This document shows positions 46,747 through 57,489 of a stretch of 64,000 nucleotides of DNA, piece by piece. The translations under genes were made by a program, and so were the position numbers. The notes under the pieces are model-generated. The model ran no database searches, was not told where the DNA came from, and saw nothing but the letters and a program-made list of their open reading frames with translations. Each line of letters opens with the position of its first letter. Position 1 is the stretch's first letter. This DNA comes from Caballeronia sp. SBC1 (GTDB lineage: Bacteria > Pseudomonadota > Gammaproteobacteria > Burkholderiales > Burkholderiaceae), in the NCBI RefSeq assembly GCF_011493005.1, contig NZ_CP049156.1, positions 3,162,001 through 3,226,000 on the forward strand, given 5' to 3'.

Positions 46747-47547
46747 TTACAACCAGTAAGCGATACGTCGCTTATAACGTCCGTAAAGCGCAATTGCGAA
46801 CAACCATCCCACCAGTGCCAGTGCGCATGCAACCACCCAGTTTATCGTCGTAGGAAAATCGCCAAGCAGTGGCGCGCGCACGATTTCCAATAGGTGATAC
46901 ATCGGGTTCAGGTCCAGCAAATATAAACCGGCACCTTTAGGCAAGTTTTTCGGCATCCACATTATTGGCGTCAGATAGAACACGACCTGCAGAACACTCC
47001 CGACAATCTGGGCGAGATCGCGATATCGCGCGCACAGGAGCGCAAGAATCAGCGCCACCCACGTTAAATTGATCAGCAGCAATAAAAGGCCGGGTATAGC
47101 GAGAAACGCCGTCAGATAAAGAGGCTTCCCAACAGCAAGCAAGATAATCGGAAATATGACAACGTTATGCCCAAGAATTAATATATTTCGCCAGATCATC
47201 CGAAGGATATGGACAAACAGTGGAATAGGAAGTTGCTTAATAATGCCTTCTGCGGCAATGAAACCAGTACACCCCTCGGTAATTACTGTCGATATGAAAC
47301 TCCACAAAATAATGCCGATCGCAATAAACGGAAGAAATTCCGTCATCGGGGATTTGAAAATAGTACCGAACACAATGCCAATCGTGCCAATCATGACACC
47401 CATGCTGATAGTCAGCCAGAGCGGACCGAGCGCTGAACGCCTGTAACGCTGGCGCACATCCTGCCAGCCAAGCATTCCTACGAGCGAATAACGTCTTGTT
47501 GCCGCCGCGATATCCGACAACGCACTTACAGTGGGTCTCTTGCGCAT
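46747..47547 (-). CDS. wzm: Polysaccharide ABC exporter permease
   Basis: A 266-residue ABC-2 type permease with six membrane helices after an amphipathic start (WQDVRQRYRRSALGPLWLT is the family's cytoplasmic opening). TPIMWMPKNLPKGAG and LLDLNPMYHLLEIVRAPLLGD are the usual periplasmic loop and end blocks. With Wzt it moves the finished O-antigen (or capsule) across the inner membrane. ATG 47547 is chosen; a TTG three codons upstream (47556) is possible. It is first in the operon running to 39502, downstream of the promoter at 47578-47606. Confidence 0.95.
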   Translation of the reverse strand: MRKRPTVSALSDIAAATRRYSLVGMLGWQDVRQRYRRSALGPLWLTISMGVMIGTIGIVFGTIFKSPMTEFLPFIAIGIILWSFISTVITEGCTGFIAAEGIIKQLPIPLFVHILRMIWRNILILGHNVVIFPIILLAVGKPLYLTAFLAIPGLLLLLINLTWVALILALLCARYRDLAQIVGSVLQVVFYLTPIMWMPKNLPKGAGLYLLDLNPMYHLLEIVRAPLLGDFPTTINWVVACALALVGWLFAIALYGRYKRRIAYWL

Positions 47548-47577
47548 ATAAAGCAAATTCTCGAAAAAAGTTCCACG

Positions 47578-47606
47578 ATTTTAGACGGGGACGGGTTCGG
47601 GGTCCA
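47578..47606 (-). promoter_or_regulatory. Predicted sigma-70 promoter of the wzm operon
   Basis: On the minus strand TGGACC (47606-47601, four of six matches to TTGACA) is separated by 17 bp from TAAAAT (47583-47578, five of six matches to TATAAT). It would start transcription near 47571, about 25 bases before wzm. Confidence 0.5.
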
Positions 47607-48224
47607 CCAACTTTGTTGACAAGGCCGCCTTGGTGCCGAGTTATTGTCGTTCGACCGACATCTCGCACGTTGGTGCCCCATGTCTGGCCGACCATGCGGC
47701 AATATTTGCGCGTTGCCGGCAACGGCGCGGGGACGGGTTGTATCAGGCGTGGAGAACTGCCAGCGGCCCGACCACCCTCCGGCACCGCGGGCGGATCGCA
47801 GGGGACGAATGATTGAATTCAGCACGCTTGCGGCTAAGTAATCATTCGAAGGAACAACCAACCAAATGTGATTCAAGCGACTTTCGGCGCCATTCAAATC
47901 ACCTAGTTGATAACTATAATCCGTATTCTAACTCCTCTGCTCGTACCTTAAAGCGACAATGGCAAATCGTTGAATCATCGGGTTATTCAATGATCAGAAC
48001 GAGCAAGATCATAATCCAAACTTTTAAGCACCCTCTCCAAATTAGACTCCTTAACAACGCCTCTTTTTTGCAACTTGCAATTTCTTTTGATATCCTTACA
48101 ATCTGGAATGTCAGACGGGACATTTCGAAATGTCCGTGTGCAGTTCGGTTAACTGAACGCATGAAAATGGTTACGAAATATTTCCCCTCATTAACTACCA
48201 TTACGGTTTTAAGGAAATGAGATC
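47607..48224. other. Intergenic region upstream of wzm, right half AT-rich
   Basis: No credible gene was found. From about 47830 the base composition turns clearly AT-rich, unlike the locus around it; the region probably carries promoters for the plus-strand genes. A perfect 12-bp palindrome GTTGCCGGCAAC lies near 47712-47723. Confidence 0.45.
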
Positions 48225-48629
48225 GTGATACCCGACATCAAACTCTTTTCCGATGCAGATTGTCAAATTATCTGGCCGAAGGCTCGTCGCGCTGTCACAG
48301 ATTGTGAATACATATGCTTGTCTGGTTTCGCTTCCGAGCGAAAATTTTGGCACAGCGATAAGCACGCTCTTGAATTGCTCGCGACGCGGAGAGTGTTGAA
48401 CGACCGGCTAGGTAATGGGCCGACACAAAATGTTACGGCGGGTACGTGGCACTTTCCCCATAGTGCGCGTTCATACAATTCTTTTTATGTCTTAAATTGC
48501 GTGCTTTCAGCCAACGCTCGCCAGGGCCACCCCACCTCCCGCGCGCAGCGGAGGCTCATGGATCGCGGAATGCTTGTGCTGGCCCACCCGTGGTCAAGTC
48601 CGATCCAGTCCTCGGCCCTTGAAGCGTAA
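48225..48629 (+). CDS. Possible hypothetical protein before cysC
   Basis: GTG 48225 follows a good AAGGA site, and 134 codons are open to 48629, ending 22 bp before cysC. The translation (YICLSGFASERKFWHSDKHALELL, GTWHFPHSARSYNSF) has no family I know, and its second half (ANARQGHPTSRAQRRL) looks like read-through of non-coding DNA. The reading frame may be real but truncated or may be chance. Confidence 0.3.
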   Translation: MIPDIKLFSDADCQIIWPKARRAVTDCEYICLSGFASERKFWHSDKHALELLATRRVLNDRLGNGPTQNVTAGTWHFPHSARSYNSFYVLNCVLSANARQGHPTSRAQRRLMDRGMLVLAHPWSSPIQSSALEA

Positions 48630-48651
48630 AGCGCTCGAAGCAGGAACAATA

Positions 48652-49302
48652 ATGGAAACAACCCATCTTACGAGCACACACGAACCGTCTTCGCCAGCCA
48701 CTAACGTGGTCACGCAACCGTCGGCAGTTACACGCGAGCAGCGTGAATCCAGGAATGATCATCGGGGCGCAGTCGTCTGGCTCACTGGGCTACCAGGTTC
48801 GGGCAAGTCGACAATTGCCCGCTCAGCCGAGCGGATTCTCCACGATCTCGGACTCCAGACGGTTACCCTCGACGGCGACAACATTAGGCTGGGTCTCTGC
48901 GCAGATCTCAGCTTCTCTGCGGCGGACCGAAATGAAAACGTTCGCAGGGTAGCCGAGACTGCGAAGCTCTTCCTTGATCAGGGAAACGTTGTAATCGTCG
49001 CCTTGGTTTCACCAGTGCGCCAGGCCCGCGAAAAGATCAAGGAAGTAATCCCTGCCAAGGACTTTCTCGAGGTCTACTGCCGCTGCCCGCTTTCTATATG
49101 CGAGCAGCGGGACCCCAAAGGCCATTACGCGCGGGCAAAACGAGGGGAGATCTCAAACTTTACGGGCCTCTCGTCGTTCTATGAAGAACCGCTCGAACCT
49201 GCTTTGCTCCTGCGCACCGACGCGGAGTCGGCAGAAGAATCGGTGCGCCGCCTGAGCGAGTTGGTACTCGAACAGTGCAAAGCGGTCAAGGTACAGGGTT
49301 GA
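48652..49302 (+). CDS. cysC: Adenylylsulfate (APS) kinase
   Basis: A 216-residue protein. After a 35-residue polar lead it has the P-loop GLPGSGKST (46-54), LDGDNIRLGLCADLSFSAADR (about 74-94), NENVRRVAETAKLFL, SPVRQAREKIKEVI and CEQRDPKGHYARAKRGEI followed by FTGLSSFYEEP. These are all the APS-kinase landmarks. It makes PAPS from APS and ATP. A stand-alone APS kinase within a glycan locus suggests a supply of PAPS for sulfation, but no sulfotransferase was recognised in the window. ATG 48652 has an AGGA site; a longer frame from 48574 is less likely. Confidence 0.92.
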   Translation: METTHLTSTHEPSSPATNVVTQPSAVTREQRESRNDHRGAVVWLTGLPGSGKSTIARSAERILHDLGLQTVTLDGDNIRLGLCADLSFSAADRNENVRRVAETAKLFLDQGNVVIVALVSPVRQAREKIKEVIPAKDFLEVYCRCPLSICEQRDPKGHYARAKRGEISNFTGLSSFYEEPLEPALLLRTDAESAEESVRRLSELVLEQCKAVKVQG

Positions 49303-49345
49303 ATGAACGGCGCTCGCGAAGCGCCGGTTTGGTTTTTTGTTGAGG

Positions 49346-50824
49346 ATGAAAGTGAACAAGCTTCCGGGCAGTGATGCCTTATACGCAGTCGTTGCCACGG
49401 TGCGCGCGTTGCTATTGGTTGAATTGGGATCGAAGCAGGTAATACCTCTAGAATGGGACCAGCCGGAGTATTACGGGATTAGTTGGCGCCCGGAGGGAAA
49501 GGATTTGATCCTTTCCCACTCGATGCTCGACAATAATGAGTTGCGGGACGTCTCCTCCTACGCCATGTCGGAAGTAGGCATTCTGTCGGAAGGTACATTC
49601 ATAACGCCGCCTTTCCTTTCTCAGCCGCATCAGATCACTCTCGCATCCGACGGACGCGTTATCTGCACCAATACAGGTCGCAATTCCATTTCAATCTTCA
49701 ACTTTGCGAAACCAAACCTGATGCAGGAAGCGAGGGTTTCCGGCGCACGGTGGGACCGGTTATCCTCTGATAATATTCCTGGCGATCATCTGAATTCGGT
49801 ATTTGAAAAAGACGGCTTTTTATATGCAATAGCGCATCGTCACGGCAGGGGCTCAACGCTAGCCACATTCAACTATCCTGATCTTGACTTACTCGCGTTG
49901 GATCCCGTAAAAAACCGCAGCGGTCTGCATAATATCTGGGTCACCGACGACGGCCAGCGGATTTCCTGCCACAGCGAAGCGGGGTCGGTAATCGACCTGA
50001 ATAGCGGCGCGGTCCTTTGGGATGCAGGCAGTCCGGTTTATACCCGTGGCTTGGCGGCATCAGTCGACTTTGTCTTGGTGGGTGAAAGCGAAAGAGCCCA
50101 ACGCGCATCCCGACGCCATTCCATGAGCGGATTGTGGCTGCTTGATCGGAAGTCATGGCAAGCGCTCGACTACATCTGCCTCGGCTCATATGGGGCCGTT
50201 CATGAAGTACGGTTGCTCAACGTCAGGGATGAAGCACATCATGGCCACACTTTTGGCGGACTCCATACGCTCCTGACCCGCGACCGGCGAGATGTCATGA
50301 CAGCCGAACGTCTGGGCGCGTCGCGTCGCGCACGCCAATCGAAGGCAATGTGGCAGTCATTCGACCTGATTTTTGGATCTCCTGTGTCTTCCGAGAACGG
50401 CGGTCAGATGGCTGACTCAGGAAACCTTTGTCTCCTGGTCCAGCGAACGCAACCTGGCCGGAATCTCACTTTCTCTTTTTCGATCGCGTCGGCAGAAGCT
50501 GAGTCGCATATCGCGATCGTCGCTTATCGCGGCCAGGGCGGTGATACGGATATGGACGCGTTACTGATTCGACGCGTGAGCGAAACCGAAGCGGAAATGA
50601 ACCGTTGGATTCATGACAGCAGTTCGTGGAAACGACGCGACGAAGCTGTAATAGCCGACCTCCCGCTTTCGGGAGACGTCCACTTCTCGGTAAGTAGCGA
50701 AGGCGTTAATCTGGAAATCAACGGTAAACCATTCTCAGGAAGTTGCGTTGATGATTTCCCAACCGATTCAGGCGCACTTGGAATCCGGTGGCTAGGTGCA
50801 ACGGTCTGGCCAACAACTAAATAA
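49346..50824 (+). CDS. Predicted beta-propeller-like protein of unknown function
   Basis: A 492-residue soluble protein without a signal peptide. The first 330 residues show repeated strand-turn units with W/D and H patterns (YYGISWRPEGKDLILSHS, QPHQITLASDGRVICTN, DHLNSVFEKDGFLYAIAHRHG, LHNIWVTDDGQRISCHSE), suggesting a six- or seven-bladed propeller. The last 120 residues (FSFSIASAEAESHIAI, DVHFSVSSEGVNLEING) resemble a separate beta sandwich. It lies 43 bp after cysC on the same strand and so may act with PAPS metabolism or on the glycan. Function is not recognised. The start is uncertain: a GAGG is immediately before ATG 49346 and TTG 49337 is an alternative. Confidence 0.55.
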   Translation: MKVNKLPGSDALYAVVATVRALLLVELGSKQVIPLEWDQPEYYGISWRPEGKDLILSHSMLDNNELRDVSSYAMSEVGILSEGTFITPPFLSQPHQITLASDGRVICTNTGRNSISIFNFAKPNLMQEARVSGARWDRLSSDNIPGDHLNSVFEKDGFLYAIAHRHGRGSTLATFNYPDLDLLALDPVKNRSGLHNIWVTDDGQRISCHSEAGSVIDLNSGAVLWDAGSPVYTRGLAASVDFVLVGESERAQRASRRHSMSGLWLLDRKSWQALDYICLGSYGAVHEVRLLNVRDEAHHGHTFGGLHTLLTRDRRDVMTAERLGASRRARQSKAMWQSFDLIFGSPVSSENGGQMADSGNLCLLVQRTQPGRNLTFSFSIASAEAESHIAIVAYRGQGGDTDMDALLIRRVSETEAEMNRWIHDSSSWKRRDEAVIADLPLSGDVHFSVSSEGVNLEINGKPFSGSCVDDFPTDSGALGIRWLGATVWPTTK

Positions 50825-50933
50825 CGTGCAACTCGGGGTGCTGACGCGAGGAATGTTGCGTCAGCCCACCCCTGTCGCCGTAGCATTCTCAGCGATGCCA
50901 CCTCGTCATATTGAAGATGCGCGAGAGCGTACT

Positions 50934-51929
50934 TTATTCGAGTTCCGACGGATCATAAGATCGGTACAGCCACGCGGGTTTGTTCCCACGATCAATACCG
51001 GTATTTCTAGCTCTCAGGAAGATGTACTGACCAAGGTCATGTTTGCGATATTCGATCAAATGCCCAAATTTGTCGGGATCGAGATAGACATCGGTCATAT
51101 TGTCGTGGACGTCGGCGGTGAACATCTCATCAATAGTGAAGCCAAGATGCGTCAATAGCAGATGAAGCTCGTGCTTGTTATACTCGCGGTTATGTCGTCC
51201 GTAAGGTCCGAAGGCGCTGTACGGGTCATACATATTTGTGCCAACGATCATGCGAGCCACGTTCTCAATTCGGTTCACATTCGGTGTTGTCAAAATCAGC
51301 GTTCCATCCTCGCGGAGAGTACGCTTGATTTCCCTTAATACCCGACACGGATCGTTCAATAAGTGCTCGATAATCTCGCAGAACAACACGACGTCGAGTG
51401 ATGCCGATTCAAACGGAAACCGATCCGCTTCAATATTGAAATGCGAGAACGGTAGGTCGACGTGTGTCTTGCTGCCGGGTTTGCGAAACTCGTCCAAATA
51501 AACTCGTTGTACTGCCTCACCTTTCGGGACCTGATCGCCGAAATAATTGCCGATACGCCAATCGGCCGAGGTAAAGTTCCTCAACAGCATGGTGCTGAAA
51601 TAGGGGTTGCCCCCCAGTTCCAGCCCTGTCACCGGGCCTGACACGTTCGACACCGCTCGCTCAACAAGACCAAATGTCTGAACAAACCGCTCAAAATCCT
51701 GGATGCAATAGCTGGCAATAGATTCGGGGGCATCCGCAACACGGACTGATTTGAGCCAATCAAATAACTCCTCTCTCGACACTCCTTGAGGCAGCGGCAA
51801 AGGTGGACGAAGTGGGAACGACTCAAGAGAAAATCCAGGACCGGTATGTTCCGTCTTGTCGGAAGTCGCCCGATCCCGCTCATTAGTCATTTCGGCAACA
51901 GCAGCCGCGTTCCTCTTTCGTAGAAACAT
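50934..51929 (-). CDS. Class I SAM-dependent methyltransferase
   Basis: A 331-residue protein with a poorly conserved, charged N-terminal 45 residues. The methyltransferase fold shows GLELGGNPYFSTMLLRNF (about 98-115) as motif I, LDVVLFCEIIEHLLNDPCRVLREIKRTLR (about 180-208) as motif post-I, GTLILTTPNVNR and a C-terminal half with YGRHNREYNKHELHLLLTHLGF. Such proteins in O-antigen loci methylate sugars or the chain end. A GAGAGGA site precedes ATG 51929. It is the last gene of the minus-strand group 56065-50934. Confidence 0.85.
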   Translation of the reverse strand: MFLRKRNAAAVAEMTNERDRATSDKTEHTGPGFSLESFPLRPPLPLPQGVSREELFDWLKSVRVADAPESIASYCIQDFERFVQTFGLVERAVSNVSGPVTGLELGGNPYFSTMLLRNFTSADWRIGNYFGDQVPKGEAVQRVYLDEFRKPGSKTHVDLPFSHFNIEADRFPFESASLDVVLFCEIIEHLLNDPCRVLREIKRTLREDGTLILTTPNVNRIENVARMIVGTNMYDPYSAFGPYGRHNREYNKHELHLLLTHLGFTIDEMFTADVHDNMTDVYLDPDKFGHLIEYRKHDLGQYIFLRARNTGIDRGNKPAWLYRSYDPSELE

Positions 51930-52067
51930 CTCATTCCTCTCAGTTTCGTTCGTATGATCAACACTCGAAGATCCAAGTGCCTACGTTCGGAAACAAAATA
52001 GCAGCTATATGTTTCAGGCGATACTGCGAGAAACGGGGATGGTAAAAAAATCAGGCGCTTACGAGGC

Positions 52068-54641
52068 CTATGCAGCAGTCACCCTCGCCTTCGCCCACCT
52101 CAGATACCATTCACCTTGCAGCATCACCCGTCCGATCTGTCCTGCGCTCTGCTTCCACGTCATCCAGGCCATACCGGTCGACGGCGGCACGCGCCCTTCC
52201 TTGTACAGCAGCAACCATGCTTCAACGGCAGCGCTCAAATCTCCGTCCGCATAACCAGTGAAATAAAACGCATGGTCGCCCGCGACCTCACGAAACACCG
52301 GCAGCTCACGCGCCAGAATCGGCAAACCTTTTTGCGCCGCCTCGATCAACGGCAATCCGAACCCCTCGCCAAGCGAAGGGGCAAGCAAACACGCCGATGC
52401 CTCATACACCTTCTGAAGAAACTCGTCGCTGATCCCCTCCAGCCAGAAGAAATGATCGTTGCTTTCTGCCTGCTGCTTGAGCGTGTCCGCCAACTCATTA
52501 ACGCCCCACCCGGCTTTCCCGACGATCACCAGATTCACGTCGACACCCGCCGCCCACAGCCGCTCGAATGCAGCAAACGCTTGCACGTGGCCCTTGCGCG
52601 GCTCTACCGTGCCCACCATCAGGAACGTCGGACGCTCGCGCAAGGCGGCAAGAACAGCGGGAGCGGTCGCAGGCATACCCGCCGAGGGCTGGCTGCTGTC
52701 GATATCCGCGCCCAGATGAAAATAGCCGACCTTCAGCTCGCGAACCCGCTCCACCGACGATGCCTCGAGCCACATCATGAGGTCATCGGCAACCGCGCGT
52801 GAAATACAGATCAAACCATCGCTGACTGTCGAGATAGTCTTAAGCCACGGCGGAAACACGGTAGCAATGACCTCCGGGAACCACTCGGGTTTCAGCACGG
52901 GCAGCAAGTCATAGACAACAAAGTAAATCTTCACGCCCCGACGTCGCTGCGCGGCAAACCAGCCTTCAGCCGGCGGCACGCAGTCGGCAACTAGGTCAAG
53001 ACCCAGGAAAACATCACCTTGCTGGCTGTCGACCCATTCGTCTTCGTCGTCGACACCTCGCAGGCCCACGTCCAGCCCTTGCATAAAGCGGTTCGCGTAC
53101 CGGTAGATCATCACGCTTCGGTCTAGCCGCACCGGCCGCACTTCCCAACCAGCCGGAGGCTGCTCTAGCAATTGCCGCACGATTGCACGTGTGACCCGCT
53201 GGATGCCTGACTTCGCATCGTGGTCGCATAGCACCGAGACATCGACGAACAGTTGCCGCCGGCGTCCTGCTCGCTGGTTCGCCGCAATAGCGTCCGCACT
53301 CGCAACCAGATCGATATCAGTGGATGCCAAATCAAGCTGCGTCAACGCTTCAATGACCCTACGATACCGCTCCTCACCCGACGTCAGGGGCCTTACGGTG
53401 CCGTTCTTCATCCGCTCGCTACGCTTGGCGTATGCATCCTCGAATGCTTTCAACGAGCGTTTGCCAGTCGCGTCCCACGAAAACTTGGACACCTGCACCG
53501 CGGCATGATCACGCAGTGACTGCCAGTATTCGGTGTCGCTCAGACCCCGCTCGATCATGGCGGCCATCTGCTCATAGTCGAGGGGATTGAACAGCGCATC
53601 CTCCCTGCCGATCACCTCGGGAATACTTGTGGCCTCCGAGCCGATCACCGCAGCGCCGCAGGCCATTGCTTCCAGCGCCGGTAGGCCGAATCCTTCGTGC
53701 AGCGACGGAAACACGAATAGGTGGCACGAACTGTACAACCCGATCAGGTCTTCATCGGACACATAGCCGCTCGACAGCACAAGGTCCTCGCGCGCCATGC
53801 CATTGGCCTCGGCGAGGTCATACAGCTTCGTGCGATTCGCCTCGGTAGCCTGGCAAACCATGAAGAGCTGATACTGCTTGCGCACCGCAAACGGCACTTT
53901 CCCCCATGCCTCGATCAACCCTTCAAGATTTTTGCGCGGCTCGACAATCCCCGTTGTCATCACGAACGGGCTGCTAATGCCGAAGCGCCCACGAAGCACC
54001 GTGATATCGAGTTCCGAATGAGTGGCGCGAGCGAACGACTCTGAAACAGCCGAGGATATATTGGTGATCCGCTCACGCGGTATCTGCAATTCACGCACGG
54101 CTTCTTCGCCGCAATAGGCAGAGATGGCCAGCAACACGTCAGCGCGCTTGAGCGCTTCAATCTTCTCGTAATAGTGCTTCTTGAAGCCGGCGTCGGTCAG
54201 GTACTTGGCCGGATTCAAATATGGAATCAGGTCATATAGCGTGACGGCGTTGATCGTGTCAGTATCGAGCTTTTTGATGGTCGACACTGAAACGTCGACG
54301 TAGCCTTCGAACAAGCTGCTGATGTGCACGACATCCGGTTCGAGTTCGGCAATCGCGTACTCGCGGATCAACTGCGCAGCGCGTGTTCGCCAGTCGTCGG
54401 ATCCTTGATAGAGCGCGATCGGGGGAAGCGAGAACACGGCAATCCGGTCAATCGGCACCAAGCCGTCGAACGTGTGGCGAATCTCTTCGATCGAATCGGG
54501 AAACAGGTTGTTCAGGACAACCCAAACCTCGTGCTCACCGGCATTACGCGCGATCGCTTTCGCCAGCGCGAGGCTGTAACGGCCAATGCCTCGTAGCCGG
54601 CTAACCGACTGGCATCCTTGAAGATCTAAAACAATACGCAT
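52068..54641 (-). CDS. Two-domain glycosyltransferase (GT4-GT4 fusion)
   Basis: An 857-residue protein made of two complete GT-B modules. Module 1 (1-410) starts MRIVLDLQGCQSVSRLRGIGRYS, has TTGIVEPRKNLEGLIEAW (about 230) and LHEGFGLPALEAMACG (about 317). Module 2 (about 465-857) starts RQLFVDVSVLCDHDAKSGIQRVTR, has MVGTVEPRKGHVQAFAAF (about 674) and LGEGFGLPLIEAAQKG (about 763). Both E-x7-E donor sites are intact. Double GT4 proteins (WbdA-like) often make alternating linkages of a homopolymer. Here they are plausible polymerases of the rhamnan/perosamine-type main chain. Linker residues 410-465 carry charged repeats. It starts 17 bp after the upstream methyltransferase gene. Confidence 0.93.
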   Translation of the reverse strand: MRIVLDLQGCQSVSRLRGIGRYSLALAKAIARNAGEHEVWVVLNNLFPDSIEEIRHTFDGLVPIDRIAVFSLPPIALYQGSDDWRTRAAQLIREYAIAELEPDVVHISSLFEGYVDVSVSTIKKLDTDTINAVTLYDLIPYLNPAKYLTDAGFKKHYYEKIEALKRADVLLAISAYCGEEAVRELQIPRERITNISSAVSESFARATHSELDITVLRGRFGISSPFVMTTGIVEPRKNLEGLIEAWGKVPFAVRKQYQLFMVCQATEANRTKLYDLAEANGMAREDLVLSSGYVSDEDLIGLYSSCHLFVFPSLHEGFGLPALEAMACGAAVIGSEATSIPEVIGREDALFNPLDYEQMAAMIERGLSDTEYWQSLRDHAAVQVSKFSWDATGKRSLKAFEDAYAKRSERMKNGTVRPLTSGEERYRRVIEALTQLDLASTDIDLVASADAIAANQRAGRRRQLFVDVSVLCDHDAKSGIQRVTRAIVRQLLEQPPAGWEVRPVRLDRSVMIYRYANRFMQGLDVGLRGVDDEDEWVDSQQGDVFLGLDLVADCVPPAEGWFAAQRRRGVKIYFVVYDLLPVLKPEWFPEVIATVFPPWLKTISTVSDGLICISRAVADDLMMWLEASSVERVRELKVGYFHLGADIDSSQPSAGMPATAPAVLAALRERPTFLMVGTVEPRKGHVQAFAAFERLWAAGVDVNLVIVGKAGWGVNELADTLKQQAESNDHFFWLEGISDEFLQKVYEASACLLAPSLGEGFGLPLIEAAQKGLPILARELPVFREVAGDHAFYFTGYADGDLSAAVEAWLLLYKEGRVPPSTGMAWMTWKQSAGQIGRVMLQGEWYLRWAKARVTAA

Positions 54642-54658
54642 GGCTGTACCGGAGAATT

Positions 54659-56065
54659 TTATTTCGTGCGTGCGTTTAAAGCACTGAGCAGATCGGCGTG
54701 CACCTTCCGGCCGCGTGCCGTGAGCCGGTCAATGGACTCGACTGCCGGCATCGCTGCGCCAGTAACAACGCCCTGAATCGCGTCGAAGCCCGCCATTTTG
54801 ATGAGACCTGCTCGAACCCGCGGCATCCGTGACAACACGTTGGCAATGCGCTGCCTGAGCACCGGACGACATCGGACATAAGCTGCGGCATGAAGCAATC
54901 CAAGCCGCGCCAACCGGTTGACTGCGGCCTTAGAGCGGCCGATTTTCCTGACCGTCAGACCGCCCGCGCGCAACGGTGACGACAACCGCCAACTGGTACT
55001 CGCCATCATGGCTGCAACGTGATGTTGAGCGCGGTGGGCCACATCTTCCGCAGCAACCGCACGGGACTGTGCCTGGTGCAATTGCGCTTCCAGTTCACTA
55101 GCGCGAGCGGCAGCCTGCTCCTTGCTCGCACGTAAATCCGCCTCCGCACGCAACCGGACCTCTCTCAGACGCTCCTCGTTTCGCGCTGCCCTCTCCTTCA
55201 GGTACGCCGCTTCAGCAGCCGCCAGCTCTGCCTTCCCTTGCAGCGCGGCCCGCTCCTTTTCCGCCTCGAGTACTCGGGCAAACAATGCGTTCACGTCCTC
55301 AGTCTCCTTTTGCGAGATGGGCAACGCCGATGGCGTAACGAGTGATTCAGCAATCGGGATCGACTCGTTGTCCGCTTTCTTGAACGCGATGATCGCGTAA
55401 TCGGGCGCCTGCATGAAGTTCTGATCCAGCGCCGACACCACTTTGTTGACGACGCTCGCGCCCGACAATTCGCTCGGCAATAATTCGAGGTCGTTCTGTA
55501 AAAAGTCACGATTCACCGGCACCACCACCACACGCTCGAACCCCGAGAACTCCGCAGCGAAGCTAAGCAGGATGGACGGGATCGGCCGCTCGTGAGTCGG
55601 GTCCAGATAGAAATTGCACGCACCTACGACCAGGTTCGCCGGATTGGGTGTTTCCAGCAGCATGGCGCCGCCGTCGTCCAGAACGCGATGCGCCTCCTTC
55701 ATGAACGTCAGCAGTTTCTCGAAGCCGAGGTGCTCGACCACGTGAAATGCGCTCACCAATGTGTATGACTGGTCGGGCTGGAGACCCAGATAGTCCGTTG
55801 CATCACCCTTGATGACTGACAATCCTGCTTGCTGGCCCTTGGCGACAAACTCGTCATTGAGATCGAGTCCCTCTGCGCTGAGTCCACGCGCGCCCAGCAA
55901 CTCAAGCCATTCCGCACGGCCGCAGCCGATATCGATAATCTTCTTGGGGACGCGCTGAAGCAGAGCTTCGACGACTGGCAGGTACACGCTCTGCCGCGCC
56001 TTGATCAGGTCACGACTCCCCCGAAACCGGTCTTCGAGCGCGCGATAAAAATCGTCGGTTACCAT
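54659..56065 (-). CDS. WbdD-like methyltransferase with coiled coil, possible chain terminator
   Basis: A 468-residue protein. Residues 30-200 form the methyltransferase domain (KKIIDIGCGRAEWLELL, 41-57; SAFHVVEHLGFEKLLTFMKEA; MLLETPNPANLVVGACNFYLDP). Residues about 255-345 are a long charged heptad region (KERAALQGKAELAAAEAAYL, EADLRASKEQAAARASELEA), a predicted coiled coil. The rest is basic and probably membrane-binding. E. coli WbdD caps the O9a chain with methyl phosphate and sets its length with a coiled coil acting as ruler; this protein has the methyltransferase and coiled coil but no kinase motif seen. A GGAA lies before ATG 56065. Confidence 0.75.
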   Translation of the reverse strand: MVTDDFYRALEDRFRGSRDLIKARQSVYLPVVEALLQRVPKKIIDIGCGRAEWLELLGARGLSAEGLDLNDEFVAKGQQAGLSVIKGDATDYLGLQPDQSYTLVSAFHVVEHLGFEKLLTFMKEAHRVLDDGGAMLLETPNPANLVVGACNFYLDPTHERPIPSILLSFAAEFSGFERVVVVPVNRDFLQNDLELLPSELSGASVVNKVVSALDQNFMQAPDYAIIAFKKADNESIPIAESLVTPSALPISQKETEDVNALFARVLEAEKERAALQGKAELAAAEAAYLKERAARNEERLREVRLRAEADLRASKEQAAARASELEAQLHQAQSRAVAAEDVAHRAQHHVAAMMASTSWRLSSPLRAGGLTVRKIGRSKAAVNRLARLGLLHAAAYVRCRPVLRQRIANVLSRMPRVRAGLIKMAGFDAIQGVVTGAAMPAVESIDRLTARGRKVHADLLSALNARTK

Positions 56066-56374
56066 AAATTCCGCTGTGCTTTCATCTGTACGTTGAAGTT
56101 CCCGGCGACCAGACTGAAGCTTAATCTACGCACAGCCAAGAACAGGGATAGTGTCGGGCACCAGAGGGAGCGAACACCGTCACGTTTCGTCGACGTCGCC
56201 GCAAATAGCACGCGGCGAACCGATTCCCCGCGCAAGCCCAGCAGACTATCCGCAAAACCAAATGCAAATGCCGCGCTGTCTTGCAAATACAACGCAAACA
56301 ATCCAGCGCGACATTGCCGATTCGCAGCCGATAAGCAGGCCGGCGTCAGCGAACCGAGCCAGCCTGACCGGAGA
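56066..56374. other. Intergenic region between gmd and the methyltransferase gene
   Basis: About 310 bases without a recognised gene; both neighbours are read leftward, so promoter sequence for the 56065 gene may lie here. Confidence 0.4.
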
Positions 56375-57469
<1,095 letters not shown>

Positions 57470-57483
57470 TTAAAAATGGTGCG

Positions 57484-57489
57484 ATTATA
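57484..57489 (-). promoter_or_regulatory. Candidate -10 element of gmd
   Basis: A perfect TATAAT on the minus strand lies 69-74 bases upstream of the gmd start. No convincing -35 stands 16-18 bp further upstream, so it may need an activator. Confidence 0.35.
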
